A DNA stretch of 64,000 nt from an uncultured Clostridium sp. (lineage in GTDB: Bacteria; Bacillota; Clostridia; Christensenellales; CAG-138), in assembly GCA_900542285.1 (NCBI GenBank), contig UQNF01000001.1, positions 1 to 64,000 on the forward strand. Direction: 5' to 3'. This document shows positions 32,882 to 41,063 of this stretch, in pieces. A program made the position numbers and the translations under genes. Each line of letters begins with the position of its first letter. The stretch's first letter is position 1. The notes under the pieces were generated by a model. The model saw only the letters and a list, made by a program, of their open reading frames with translations, searched no databases and was not told the origin of the DNA.

Positions 32882-33583
32882 TCATTTCATTAGGTCATCG
32901 ACTTCGTCTTTGCTTAAAAAGCGCCATTGTCCCGGCTTCAATCCGGCTAATGTCAGGTTTCCGATGCTGATGCGGACAAGACGCAGTGTATCATGTCCGA
33001 CCGCTGCCAGCATTCTCCTGACCTGTCGGTTCTTTCCCTCATGAATGGTCATGAGAAGCTCCGAATTGCCCTTTTCCGTCTCACGAACAAGTTTGACCCG
33101 CGCAGGCGCAGTCCTTCCGTCCTCAAGCATGACTCCGCCTGCAAGCTTATGGAGCTCGTCCTGGGTCACAATGCCAGAACACAGCACGCGATAGGTCTTG
33201 CTCGTTCCATATCTTGGATGCATCAAACGATTGGCTGCCTCGCCGTCATTGGTGACAAGTATCAGGCCCTCGGAATCGAAATCAAGTCTCCCGACCGTAT
33301 AGAGCCTGTATGGAAGCTCGGCAAAATAATCGGATACCTTTTTCCTGTCCTCGTCCTCAGCATTGGAGCATATGACGTTCTTTGGTTTATAAAATGCTAT
33401 CATGACTCTTTCTTCGCTCGGTCTGACCCGTTTGCCGTCAAAGGTCACTTCATCGCCTTCACTTACGCTCATTCCGATCTCGGCAACAGCGCCGTTTATC
33501 TTAACTCTGCCCTCCAGAATAAACTCCTCACACCTTCTTCTTGAAGCTATGCCTGCATCGGCAAGATATTTTTGAAGTCGCAT
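32882..33583 (-). CDS. RluB/RsuA-family pseudouridine synthase
   Basis: Isomerises a specific uridine in ribosomal RNA. An N-terminal S4 RNA-binding domain (RLQKYLADAGIASRRRCEEF) precedes the synthase domain with the catalytic Asp in VGRLDFDSEGLILVTNDG and the C-terminal HEGKNRQVRRMLAAVGH. At 233 residues it fits RluB (23S) or RsuA (16S); Firmicute genes at this length are usually RluB. It lies downstream of dac on the same strand, the arrangement seen in Bacillus near spmAB-rluB. Confidence 0.93.
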   Translation of the reverse strand: MRLQKYLADAGIASRRRCEEFILEGRVKINGAVAEIGMSVSEGDEVTFDGKRVRPSEERVMIAFYKPKNVICSNAEDEDRKKVSDYFAELPYRLYTVGRLDFDSEGLILVTNDGEAANRLMHPRYGTSKTYRVLCSGIVTQDELHKLAGGVMLEDGRTAPARVKLVRETEKGNSELLMTIHEGKNRQVRRMLAAVGHDTLRLVRISIGNLTLAGLKPGQWRFLSKDEVDDLMK

Positions 33584-33633
33584 TGCTTGTCCTTCCTGTA
33601 CTGTTCTTGATAAGCGGACATAAGCTGTCTCGG

Positions 33634-34830
33634 CTAATTCTGCATAGCCCTTAGCATAAGCCTGATATAGAACATGAAGTCCCTTGCGGCAACGGCTTCG
33701 GCTGCCGTCAGCGAAGTCTTGCCAATGAACTCATCACCGCAGTAAAACTCCGCGGTTCCAAGGGTCTCTCCCTTTAGTATCGGAGCCCTAACAATATCCG
33801 ACGGAGAAACCCGAATCTCTATTTTCAGCTCGTCGCCCTTCTTAATAGGAATAATTATATCGCTTTTGGAAAGCAAAGCCAAGAGGCTTTTTTGCGCATT
33901 AGGCACATAGCAGCGTGCAAGCTCAGCTCCTTTTTCAACCACCCTGCACATTGAATAATTGCTGAACCCGTAGTTCATTAGCTCCTCCGCAGCTTCAAAC
34001 ATCGGTCGGCAGTTCATCACTGCGCCAACCAGCGTCATGCCGTCCCTTTCAGCCGCAAACAGCAGGCAGCGGCCTGCCGCCATTGTATAGCCGGTCTTTA
34101 TTCCGATTGCTCCCTCATAATCCCACAGCAGTGCATTCTTATTTTTCATCGTTCGTGTTATACTTCCGGTTGTCGAAGTGTGATACTGCGTTGACACTAT
34201 CGTCCTGAAGTCGTCATTCTTAAGCGCCTCCGCCCCGATAAGCGCAAGCTCATACGCCGTAGTATAGTGGTCATTATTATGTAGGCCGTTTGGTGTAACA
34301 AAATGCGTGTCCTTTAGCCCCATCTCCTTTGCCTTATCATTCATCAGCTCGGCAAAGCCCTCAATGCTGCCGCCGACATGTATCGCAAGCGCAACTGCAG
34401 CATCGTTTCCCGAAAGCAGCATAAGGCCGTAAAGAAGATCCTCAACGGAGATCACCTCATCATACTTTAGGTACATGCTTGAGCCCTCCGTTCCTACGGC
34501 TTCGGAAGGAACCGATACAAGTTCATCAAGCCTGCAGTGTTCAAGCACGATCAGCGCAGTCATCGTCTTTGTGGTGCTTGCCATCGGAAGGCGGCTATTC
34601 TCGTTGCCGGACTTCAGTTTCTGACCGCTCGTCTGCTCAATAAGCGCATATGATGCCGCATATGACAGGTATTTTCCCGTTCCGCTGCTGTCTTGAAGCG
34701 TATTCTCCGATAAAAAGTATCCATCCAAAGCAGTTTCTCCGTATGCGGATACTATCGGCTGCACCATTGCAATAAGCAGCATAGTAGCCAGAAGTATAAG
34801 CAATACTTTTCTTAAAACCGAAGCATTCAT
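33634..34830 (-). CDS. D-alanyl-D-alanine carboxypeptidase (PBP5 type)
   Basis: A secreted, membrane-anchored penicillin-binding protein trimming stem-peptide D-Ala. A signal segment (about 8-30) precedes the serine peptidase with Ser85-Thr-Thr-Lys88 in ASTTKT, SGN at 140-142 and GIKTGYT near 235, then the C-terminal PBP5_C beta domain (from about 290) and an amphipathic end. With 398 residues it is similar to DacB and DacF, which act in spore cortex synthesis; the neighbouring ytfJ pair fits that, but DacA cannot be excluded. Confidence 0.93.
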   Translation of the reverse strand: MNASVLRKVLLILLATMLLIAMVQPIVSAYGETALDGYFLSENTLQDSSGTGKYLSYAASYALIEQTSGQKLKSGNENSRLPMASTTKTMTALIVLEHCRLDELVSVPSEAVGTEGSSMYLKYDEVISVEDLLYGLMLLSGNDAAVALAIHVGGSIEGFAELMNDKAKEMGLKDTHFVTPNGLHNNDHYTTAYELALIGAEALKNDDFRTIVSTQYHTSTTGSITRTMKNKNALLWDYEGAIGIKTGYTMAAGRCLLFAAERDGMTLVGAVMNCRPMFEAAEELMNYGFSNYSMCRVVEKGAELARCYVPNAQKSLLALLSKSDIIIPIKKGDELKIEIRVSPSDIVRAPILKGETLGTAEFYCGDEFIGKTSLTAAEAVAARDFMFYIRLMLRAMQN

Positions 34831-34865
34831 TCCCGTGTTTCCTTTCTTGGCGTTCGAAAATGCAG

Positions 34866-34898
34866 TGAAAAAGCGCAGAGGCGAACAGAGTTCGCCTC
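34866..34898 (-). terminator. Rho-independent terminator of the ytfJ operon
   Basis: Minus strand: an 8-bp perfect stem (GAGGCGAA, 34898-34891, with 34885-34878) and a 5-base loop are followed by TGCGCTTTTTC. Confidence 0.7.
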
Positions 34899-34927
34899 AA
34901 GACAGATTCCACCTAACTCCTGCTCCA

Positions 34928-35467
34928 TCAGCAGCCGCCTGTATCCTCCTCGTCCTCATGGCAATAGCAGGGATCACATCCGCATTCTTCTTCGGAGGGC
35001 GTCTTCTTAGAGCCGTTATCGGAACTGCTGCACTCACACTTATGTTTTATGCAGTCGATACCCAGGTTCATGAGTCTTTCGAGAGATTTCAGCATTCTGG
35101 GCAGGATATCCATCAACCTGTCCCCGGTGCCGTCCTGCGCTGCAGGAAGAACCCTGACGTCATCCTTCTCCACGGTCACAAATGAGAGAGGGGTCAGGCA
35201 CATACCGACCGCTGCTGTTCCGGCAAAGGGGAAACGGTCGTCGCTATGGTCACCCTTGCTTTCGTTTGCAATGCAGGCTGCTTTTTTTGCCGTCGCCATT
35301 CTTCCATATTCCCCTCCTCCGACGACAAAACCGATGCATACCTTGGATACGGGAAGTATCAGCGTCTCATTGGCGGTCACGACGGGGTCACCTATGACGG
35401 TGCTCACATCCACCATCTTTTTTATCTGGTCAATGGAGCTGTCAATTATATTTTCAATAGGGTGCAT
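34928..35467 (-). CDS. ytfJ: GerW/YtfJ-family spore protein with Cys-rich tail
   Basis: YtfJ (GerW) is a forespore-expressed cytosolic protein needed for normal L-alanine germination response in Bacillus. The family core, residues 1-138, shows IENIIDSSIDQIKKMVDVST, VIGDPVVTANETLILPVSKV, GFVVGGGEYG and a terminal VRVLPA segment. Residues 139-179 are an acidic Cys-rich extension with Cys139, 144, 146, 162, 164, 167, 169, 179 and His142, 170, built around ECGCDPCYCHEDEE. The extension shares CDPCY with the coiled-coil protein at 38.4-39.6 kb. The start lies 1 base after the DUF2953 gene. Confidence 0.93.
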   Translation of the reverse strand: MHPIENIIDSSIDQIKKMVDVSTVIGDPVVTANETLILPVSKVCIGFVVGGGEYGRMATAKKAACIANESKGDHSDDRFPFAGTAAVGMCLTPLSFVTVEKDDVRVLPAAQDGTGDRLMDILPRMLKSLERLMNLGIDCIKHKCECSSSDNGSKKTPSEEECGCDPCYCHEDEEDTGGC

Positions 35468-35468
35468 A

Positions 35469-36062
35469 TTATCTTCCTCCCTGTTTTTTATCGTATTTAT
35501 ATGAAAAGCTTAACGCTTCACTAAGAAGTTTTACCGGAATCAAACAAAAAATACCTTCCAGATTAAGGCAAAAAACATTGTCTTCAAGGTTCGGGAAGAT
35601 CGCGACAGCTGTCTTGAAATCCTCCCCGAGAAAGCAGCTTCCCAGCACCGAGACCGCATTATTCAGCAGTATCCGGACAGCTCCGGCCATGAAAACGCAC
35701 AAAGCAGGGTTATCCTTGCAGCCAAGCTCCCCCGAAAGTTCGATGCTCTTGGTATTGAGCGTTTTCTTAGCGGCATGAATAAATACCCTTCCAAGCCTTT
35801 TCCGTTTCTCGTTATTCGGCTCACCGCTGACCTTAACTATCTTCATGCCCTTTGGCGAGAATAACCTGACGACTATTCCTCGTTTGGGTTCATAGCTGGT
35901 CAGCAGTCTGAGCCTTATCGGAAACGCTCCGGCTATCAGGAGCATGATATTGGTATTTATATAGCTTTTCCGCAGCATCGTCGTTATCTCGATATGTATT
36001 GGGATAAGCAGCGGAAGCAGCAGCGCAAGCAGCAGTATGATTATCGGCAAAACCCAAAACAT
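35469..36062 (-). CDS. DUF2953 protein (YtfI-like)
   Basis: A 197-residue protein with an N-terminal membrane helix (about 3-25) and a soluble DUF2953 domain (SYINTNIMLLIAGAFPIRLRL, later YKYDKKQG). In Bacillus the homologue ytfI is cotranscribed with ytfJ, the same order as here, with only 1 base between the two genes. The molecular function is unknown; sporulation is inferred from the pairing. Confidence 0.85.
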   Translation of the reverse strand: MFWVLPIIILLLALLLPLLIPIHIEITTMLRKSYINTNIMLLIAGAFPIRLRLLTSYEPKRGIVVRLFSPKGMKIVKVSGEPNNEKRKRLGRVFIHAAKKTLNTKSIELSGELGCKDNPALCVFMAGAVRILLNNAVSVLGSCFLGEDFKTAVAIFPNLEDNVFCLNLEGIFCLIPVKLLSEALSFSYKYDKKQGGR

Positions 36063-36099
36063 GGCAAACCTCGTTTCAAATTAAGTTTGCCCGCAGGTA

Positions 36100-36128
36100 T
36101 TGTGATTTATTCCCAAAGGTGGTATAAT
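36100..36128 (+). promoter_or_regulatory. sigma-A promoter of ruvCAB
   Basis: TTGTGA (36100-36105), 17-base spacer, TATAAT (36123-36128). Transcription would start near 36135, some 45 bases before ruvC. Confidence 0.8.
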
Positions 36129-36180
36129 ATTTGAGATTGATTGGAAATCCGGCAATTTTGCTAATTATTTGAGTTATGAT

Positions 36181-36678
36181 ATGGTTATTTTAGGTATTGA
36201 TCCGGGATATGCCATTCTGGGATATGGCGTAGTGAATGCCGAAAAGGGCAAGCTTACCGTGGTTGACTGCGGAGTGATAGAAACCAAGGTCAAAACGCCC
36301 TTCCCCGAAAGGCTTGAACGCCTGTACGAGGGTATGCGTGCGCTCATCGAACGCTTTCACCCCGACCATGTGGCTTTTGAGGAGCTGTTTTTCTATCGCA
36401 ACACCACCACCGCCATGCAGGTTGCTGCGGCAAGAGGCATAAGCGTCCTCGCAGCGCAGCAGTTCGGTCTGCCTCTATATGAGTATACGCCGATGGAAAT
36501 CAAGCTTTCCGTGACCGGAGACGGCCATGCCGATAAGACCCAGATGCAGACGATGGTCAAGCTTTTGCTAAAGCTGCCCCGCATTCCAAAGCCCGATGAT
36601 GCAGCAGATGCGCTTGGGATCGCCGTATGCCATGCAAATATGATAGGTCCTGCGGTTGAAAACTACCGCATAAAGTGA
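36181..36678 (+). CDS. ruvC: Crossover junction endodeoxyribonuclease RuvC
   Basis: RuvC is the dimeric resolvase that cuts Holliday junctions held by RuvAB. The acidic active site is visible: Asp in MVILGIDPGYAILGYG, Glu in FEELFFYRNTTTAMQVAAARG, and Asp-Asp in PDDAADALGIAVCH. ATG at 36181 matches the usual N-terminus; an in-frame TTG 12 bases upstream is possible. Neither has a recognisable Shine-Dalgarno sequence, unusual for this window. It has 165 residues and leads ruvC-ruvA-ruvB. Confidence 0.96.
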   Translation: MVILGIDPGYAILGYGVVNAEKGKLTVVDCGVIETKVKTPFPERLERLYEGMRALIERFHPDHVAFEELFFYRNTTTAMQVAAARGISVLAAQQFGLPLYEYTPMEIKLSVTGDGHADKTQMQTMVKLLLKLPRIPKPDDAADALGIAVCHANMIGPAVENYRIK

Positions 36679-36690
36679 TAAAGAGGTTAT

Positions 36691-37287
36691 ATGTACGCAC
36701 ATATAAGAGGAAATGTTGATTATATCGGTCTTGACCGTGTCGTGCTTGAAGCAGGAGGCGTTGGCTACGAGCTTGTTTGCAGCAAAAAAACGATCTCTTC
36801 CCTTTCGCTCAACACCGAGGCGAAGCTTCTGACGCACTTCTATATGGCACAGGATGCTATTGCACTCTACGGCTTTGCTTCGGAGGATGAGCGCGCGATG
36901 TTCAGAAAGCTCATTACCGTATCGCGTATCGGCCCGAAGGTCGCATTAAGCGTATTATCGGCCATGACGGCGGAGGATGTTGCGCTTGCTGTACTTACCG
37001 ACAACCCTGCTGCGTTCGATCATGTTTCAGGCATGGGCCGAAAGACAGCTGCGCGAGTGATACTGGAGCTTAAAGGAAAGGTCGATTCCGGTATAAGTCC
37101 GCAGATCGCCGCCTCCGTTGATGCTGCCAAGGCTGCCCCGGAGATGCGCTCTGAGGTAATAGCTGCCCTCGTTTCGCTGGGCTACGACGGCGTGACAGCA
37201 GGCCGTGCCGTTGCTGCCCTGCCCGACTGCGAACACGCTGCGGATATGCTGAAACTTGCTCTCAAGGAGCTTTCAAAGCGGCTGTAA
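36691..37287 (+). CDS. ruvA: Holliday junction branch migration protein RuvA
   Basis: RuvA binds Holliday junctions as a tetramer and recruits the RuvB motors. The N-terminal OB fold (MYAHIRGNVDYIGLDRVVLE), the tandem helix-hairpin-helix region (LITVSRIGPKVALSVLSAM and FDHVSGMGRKTAARVILELK) and the C-terminal domain III that contacts RuvB are all present in 198 residues. It lies 12 bases after ruvC. Confidence 0.97.
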   Translation: MYAHIRGNVDYIGLDRVVLEAGGVGYELVCSKKTISSLSLNTEAKLLTHFYMAQDAIALYGFASEDERAMFRKLITVSRIGPKVALSVLSAMTAEDVALAVLTDNPAAFDHVSGMGRKTAARVILELKGKVDSGISPQIAASVDAAKAAPEMRSEVIAALVSLGYDGVTAGRAVAALPDCEHAADMLKLALKELSKRL

Positions 37288-37319
37288 GCACCATTCTGAA
37301 CTGATAGGAAAATTATCGA

Positions 37320-38348
37320 GTGAACGACGACAGGCTAATAACTTCATCATTGTTGTCCGAAGACGAGTCCGCAGAGTACAGTCTGCGCCCGCGTTTTCTT
37401 TCGGAATACATAGGTCAGAGCAACGTCAAGGAGCATATGCGCGTATACATACAGGCAGCAAAGCTCCGAGGCGAAGCGCTCGACCATGCGCTTCTTTACG
37501 GCCCACCCGGCCTTGGAAAGACCACGCTCGCAGCGATCATCGCCAACGAGATGGGCGGTAATCTTAGGATAACCAGCGGCCCCGCCATTACGCATGCCGG
37601 CGATCTTGCCGCCCTGCTGTCCAATTTGAGCGAGGGCGATGTGCTCTTTATCGACGAAATACACAGGCTCAACGCGAATGTTGAAGAGATCCTGTACCCT
37701 GCAATGGAGGATTTTGCCTACGATATCATCATAGGCAAGGGCCCTTCAGCAAGGTCTCTGCGGCTCGACCTTCCCAAGTTTACTCTGGTCGGCGCCACTA
37801 CACGCATGGGGCTTCTGACCGGGCCTCTGCGCGACAGGTTCGGCATTAAGGAGCAGCTTGAGCTTTATACCCCCGAGGATCTGAGCGAGATCATCGTCAG
37901 GAGTGCCGGAATCCTTGACATACATATCACCCCTGAGGGCGCGCGTGAAATAGCCTCCCGTTCGAGAGGCACTCCGCGAATTGCCAACAGGCTCTTAAGA
38001 AGGGTCAGGGATTACGCACAGGTCAAAGCGAATGGGGTTATTGAGGCATCCACCGCAAGCGACGGGCTTGGTATGCTTCAAATTGACGAGCTTGGGCTTG
38101 ACGCCGTCGACAGGCGAATACTTTCGGCTATGATCGAGAAGTTCGGCGGACGTCCGGTCGGCCTTGATACCATCGCCGCTGCGACCGGCGAGGACTCTTC
38201 CACTATCGAAGATGTGTATGAACCCTACCTGCTTCAGCTGGGATTCATTGCACGCACGCCAAGGGGCAGGGTTCTCCTGCCCAATGCTTACAGGCATATG
38301 GGCTATACTCCGCCGGAAAACGGCGGTCAGCAAATCAGCTTCATATGA
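37320..38348 (+). CDS. ruvB: Holliday junction branch migration ATPase RuvB
   Basis: RuvB is the AAA+ hexameric motor of branch migration. Walker A GPPGLGKTTLA, Walker B VLFIDEIHRLN, sensor 1 LVGATTRMG and the arginine region GPLRDRFGI are intact, as is the winged-helix C-terminal domain (FGGRPVGLDTIAAATGED). GTG at 37320 is the start behind AGGAAAA. It has 342 residues and closes the ruvCAB set, 55 bases before the coiled-coil gene. Confidence 0.98.
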   Translation: MNDDRLITSSLLSEDESAEYSLRPRFLSEYIGQSNVKEHMRVYIQAAKLRGEALDHALLYGPPGLGKTTLAAIIANEMGGNLRITSGPAITHAGDLAALLSNLSEGDVLFIDEIHRLNANVEEILYPAMEDFAYDIIIGKGPSARSLRLDLPKFTLVGATTRMGLLTGPLRDRFGIKEQLELYTPEDLSEIIVRSAGILDIHITPEGAREIASRSRGTPRIANRLLRRVRDYAQVKANGVIEASTASDGLGMLQIDELGLDAVDRRILSAMIEKFGGRPVGLDTIAAATGEDSSTIEDVYEPYLLQLGFIARTPRGRVLLPNAYRHMGYTPPENGGQQISFI

Positions 38349-38403
38349 TACAATAATTCACCGCAAATGCGGTTGCCAGAATAACACTTTCGGAGGTTAC
38401 GCA

Positions 38404-39627
38404 ATGATGAGCAAAAAAACAAAGCTGCTTGAGAGCCAGCTTGCGCAGGTCACGCAGTCGAACGATGCTTTGAGAGCACAGCTTTCCCGAGCCGAAGAGA
38501 ATGCTGCTGCGCTCTCCCTGGAACTGGAAGAAAAGAATAACAGGGCTCAAGAGCTTGAAGCACGGCTTTTGCATTCCCAAAGCCGCCTTGAGGCCGTCAC
38601 CGGCGAGCTTAATTCCAAGAAGGGGGATCTAGCCGGAGCCAATCGCAAGCTCGACGAATACCGTCTGCGCCAGGATGCGATAGTAAGCGCACTCACCGAA
38701 GCGCATGCTACCCGTGACCGCATCATTAGCGAGGCCGAAGCCGAAGCAGGCAGGATACGTTCCTCCGCAGCCGAAGCGAAAGAAGCTATGCTGGCTGCCG
38801 CACGAGAAAGCGCAGAGCGCATTCGCAATGAAGCTGACGAAATACTCAGGCAAGCGCGGGCAGAAGCTGAAAAGATTCAAACTGAAGCGCTCGAGGAAGC
38901 CGCCTCACTAACCGAAGCTGCCGAGGCAGAAGCCAAGTCCATGATCGAAGAAGCCGACGGAGCTGTCAATGCGCGTAAGGAGCAGCTGCGTGTGCTCAAC
39001 AGCGAGCTTTCCGCCAGAGCTGCAATGGCGCTTGAGCAGACCGAGCTTTATGCGAGCATGCTTCGCCTAATAGCTGAAGCCGAAGAGCTCCAATATGACG
39101 AGCTCCCTGAGGATTGCGATTACGACTGCGAGAACTGTAAAGACAAGTGTGACAGCTATATCCCCGAAACCGCTTCCGATGAAGAACAGGAAAAGCCGGA
39201 GGACGAGTGCGATCCATGCTACACGCCTCCATGCGGCAAGCGTTCTACCTGCTGTCATGAACAGGCTGAAGCTTGTCATGAAAATCCCGAAGCAGCCGAT
39301 ACCATTATTGATGAACCCATTGCCGATCCCGAAGGGGATGAAGAGCAATCCGAGACCGAGCCTGATTCCGAAGTCATAACATCCCCCTGCGACGAACGCC
39401 CCATCATCAAGACCGTGGCGGAAGGCGGCGATGTCGGCGCTTTCATGCGCAATCTCTATTCCCTCGAAGGCCGTGAGGCTCCCGATGAGGAGGGGCTTAT
39501 TACGGATGTCGGCGAAGGAACGCCGCTGGTTCTTGACAGTGATGACTGCTCCGACGACCCTGAAAACGGATCATCCCCCATACCCGTCGATGCAGATCTC
39601 GCTGAGATACTAAACGATATCCTATAA
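38404..39627 (+). CDS. Hypothetical coiled-coil protein with a Cys cluster
   Basis: I do not recognise this 407-residue family. Residues about 5-230 are a long Ala/Glu/Arg-rich coiled coil (SQLAQVTQSN through ELSARAAMALEQTELYASML), with one break near 105-115. Residues 238-291 hold ten Cys: CDYDCENCKDKC (238-249), then CDPCYTPPCGKRSTCC (269-284) and Cys291, in a strongly acidic setting. A disordered acidic segment follows and the C-terminus ends in VDADLAEILNDIL. GGAGG lies 7 bases before the ATG at 38404. It follows ruvB without a terminator, so it may be cotranscribed with ruvCAB. The coiled coil resembles DivIVA or SMC-type scaffolds only in composition. Confidence 0.8.
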   Translation: MMSKKTKLLESQLAQVTQSNDALRAQLSRAEENAAALSLELEEKNNRAQELEARLLHSQSRLEAVTGELNSKKGDLAGANRKLDEYRLRQDAIVSALTEAHATRDRIISEAEAEAGRIRSSAAEAKEAMLAAARESAERIRNEADEILRQARAEAEKIQTEALEEAASLTEAAEAEAKSMIEEADGAVNARKEQLRVLNSELSARAAMALEQTELYASMLRLIAEAEELQYDELPEDCDYDCENCKDKCDSYIPETASDEEQEKPEDECDPCYTPPCGKRSTCCHEQAEACHENPEAADTIIDEPIADPEGDEEQSETEPDSEVITSPCDERPIIKTVAEGGDVGAFMRNLYSLEGREAPDEEGLITDVGEGTPLVLDSDDCSDDPENGSSPIPVDADLAEILNDIL

Positions 39628-39640
39628 CCAGGCTTTTCTA

Positions 39641-39683
39641 TAAAAAACAACACCCACTGCAAGGATTTTTTGCGGTGGGTGTT
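39641..39683 (-). terminator. Rho-independent terminator of the PRTase-like gene
   Basis: A long stem (AACACCCAC near 39649-39657 with GTGGGTGTT near 39675-39683, plus inner GCAA/TTGC pairs) has its T-rich tail GTTTTTTATAG on the minus strand. It may also stop the converging coiled-coil gene transcript. Confidence 0.72.
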
Positions 39684-39698
39684 ATTATGTTCAGAATA

Positions 39699-40334
39699 TC
39701 AGGAGAGCTTAGTACAGCCTCCGGCATTGATCAAGCCGTCCAGCTTTCTTCCGCGCTGACAAAGGGGACACTCATTGCTTGTATAGTGATTGTACGCAGC
39801 AAGGTCGCCCTTTTTGAATATGGTATGGATCGGGAAATCACCGGAAGCTTCGACAGCAGAGAATATGGAAGCAATGCCCACAAGCTTTCCTCCGTAATAC
39901 TCAATGCATTCGCCTGCACGGGCAAGACTCCTGCCGGTTGACACGGTGGACATTAGCAGCGCAATGTTCTTCCCTGTAATGTACTTTTGCAGCTCGCTGT
40001 TGAAAGTAAGCTGATTGTTGGAGTTGATCTCCGGTGTAACAACATGGATCACGCTTCTGGAATTGACACTCCTTGCGCCGTCCATGAGTTCCTTTGCTAG
40101 GAAAGAGCCTATCATCTGCGTGCATTCGAGGCAGACTATTGTGTCGATATTAGTGTAGCGCAGCTTATTCGCAAGCTCAGACGCCACTTCAGACGCCATG
40201 GCTGCATCACAGCGAATCTCTGTCATGCTAATGTAAGTATCTACATGAGCATGGCTTGTTGCATAGTGACCCGGATAGATCGTGAGTTTGATGCGATGAT
40301 TTGTCGGTGCGTTGACCGTGGAACCGTTGAGCAT
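39699..40334 (-). CDS. Phosphoribosyltransferase-like protein with altered PRPP loop
   Basis: A 211-residue type I phosphoribosyltransferase fold related to orotate PRTase: a central sheet region (NIDTIVCLECTQMIGSFLAKEL) and the place of the PRPP loop (KNIALLMSTVSTGRSL). The two acidic residues normally preceding the TTG of this loop are replaced by Ser-Thr, so ribose binding and activity are doubtful. The C-terminus carries NECPLCQRG and another Cys, perhaps a metal site. ATG at 40334 has GGAGG 5 bases upstream. It stands alone between two terminators. A regulatory or nucleobase-binding role is possible. Confidence 0.72.
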   Translation of the reverse strand: MLNGSTVNAPTNHRIKLTIYPGHYATSHAHVDTYISMTEIRCDAAMASEVASELANKLRYTNIDTIVCLECTQMIGSFLAKELMDGARSVNSRSVIHVVTPEINSNNQLTFNSELQKYITGKNIALLMSTVSTGRSLARAGECIEYYGGKLVGIASIFSAVEASGDFPIHTIFKKGDLAAYNHYTSNECPLCQRGRKLDGLINAGGCTKLS

Positions 40335-40372
40335 ATTGCCTCCTATGTTGATTGTTTTACTTAATTTTAGCA

Positions 40373-40405
40373 CGACAAAAGCACCTTTGCAATATGCAAA
40401 AGTGC
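40373..40405 (-). terminator. Rho-independent terminator of the prfA-lipoprotein operon
   Basis: Minus strand: GCACTTTTGCA (40405-40395) pairs with TGCAAAGGTGC (40391-40381), one G-U pair, with a 3-base loop, followed by TTTTGTCG. Confidence 0.8.
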
Positions 40406-40440
40406 AAATTCACTGATAAATTATGAGTAATTTCTGCCAA

Positions 40441-41031
40441 TCAGTCAGAAATTGTATTTTTTATCTTATCATAGGCGATGATAAAAATGGTCTCACACAC
40501 CAGAGAATCATCCCGTTCATAAAAATGCGCAGCCCAGATCTCATCATCCATCAGGTATATCCTAAAGAACGTATCCGTTCCGTCTGCTTTGGTGACAACA
40601 AAGCAGCGCTTGACTGTCCGAGAGGACTCATCGGCATCGACCATTCCGACTTCGCTCGGCTTGATTGCCCTGTACCAATCGTCCTTGTTTGCATACGAGC
40701 GAATGACTCCCTCAAACGCTATTTCACGGTACTTCGGATTCTTTATCGTATTATCACCGAAAACGAATTCGTCATCGGTCAGCCTGAACACGGTGTCCTT
40801 TGTCTTCTGAAAGTATGTGGCTTTATCCATGTTAAGCTCCGGTGAGATAAACTTTACCGAACCAATGTCGCCGCCGCTGAGCTTATACCAGCCCTGTCTT
40901 ACTTCGGAAGGCAGCCCGACCTGTTCCTCATCAAGTATGTACTTGCTCGGAAGCTTTTTTGCACATGCCAACGCGCTCATAAGCATTATTGCAGATATGA
41001 GAAGTGCAGCGATCCTAATGCTCTTTTTCAT
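40441..41031 (-). CDS. Hypothetical lipoprotein
   Basis: A 196-residue secreted protein. The signal peptide (IRIAALLISAIMLMSALAC) ends in a lipobox with Cys23, so it should be lipid-anchored outside the membrane. The mature part is a mixed alpha/beta domain with no family that I recognise (DIGSVKFISPELN, KCFVV-type strands and DEIWAAHFYERDDS). It follows prfA by 32 bases on the same strand and is closed by a terminator. Confidence 0.8.
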   Translation of the reverse strand: MKKSIRIAALLISAIMLMSALACAKKLPSKYILDEEQVGLPSEVRQGWYKLSGGDIGSVKFISPELNMDKATYFQKTKDTVFRLTDDEFVFGDNTIKNPKYREIAFEGVIRSYANKDDWYRAIKPSEVGMVDADESSRTVKRCFVVTKADGTDTFFRIYLMDDEIWAAHFYERDDSLVCETIFIIAYDKIKNTISD

Positions 41032-41063
41032 TCTTCTCTCCTATAGTAAATTATAAATCAACA

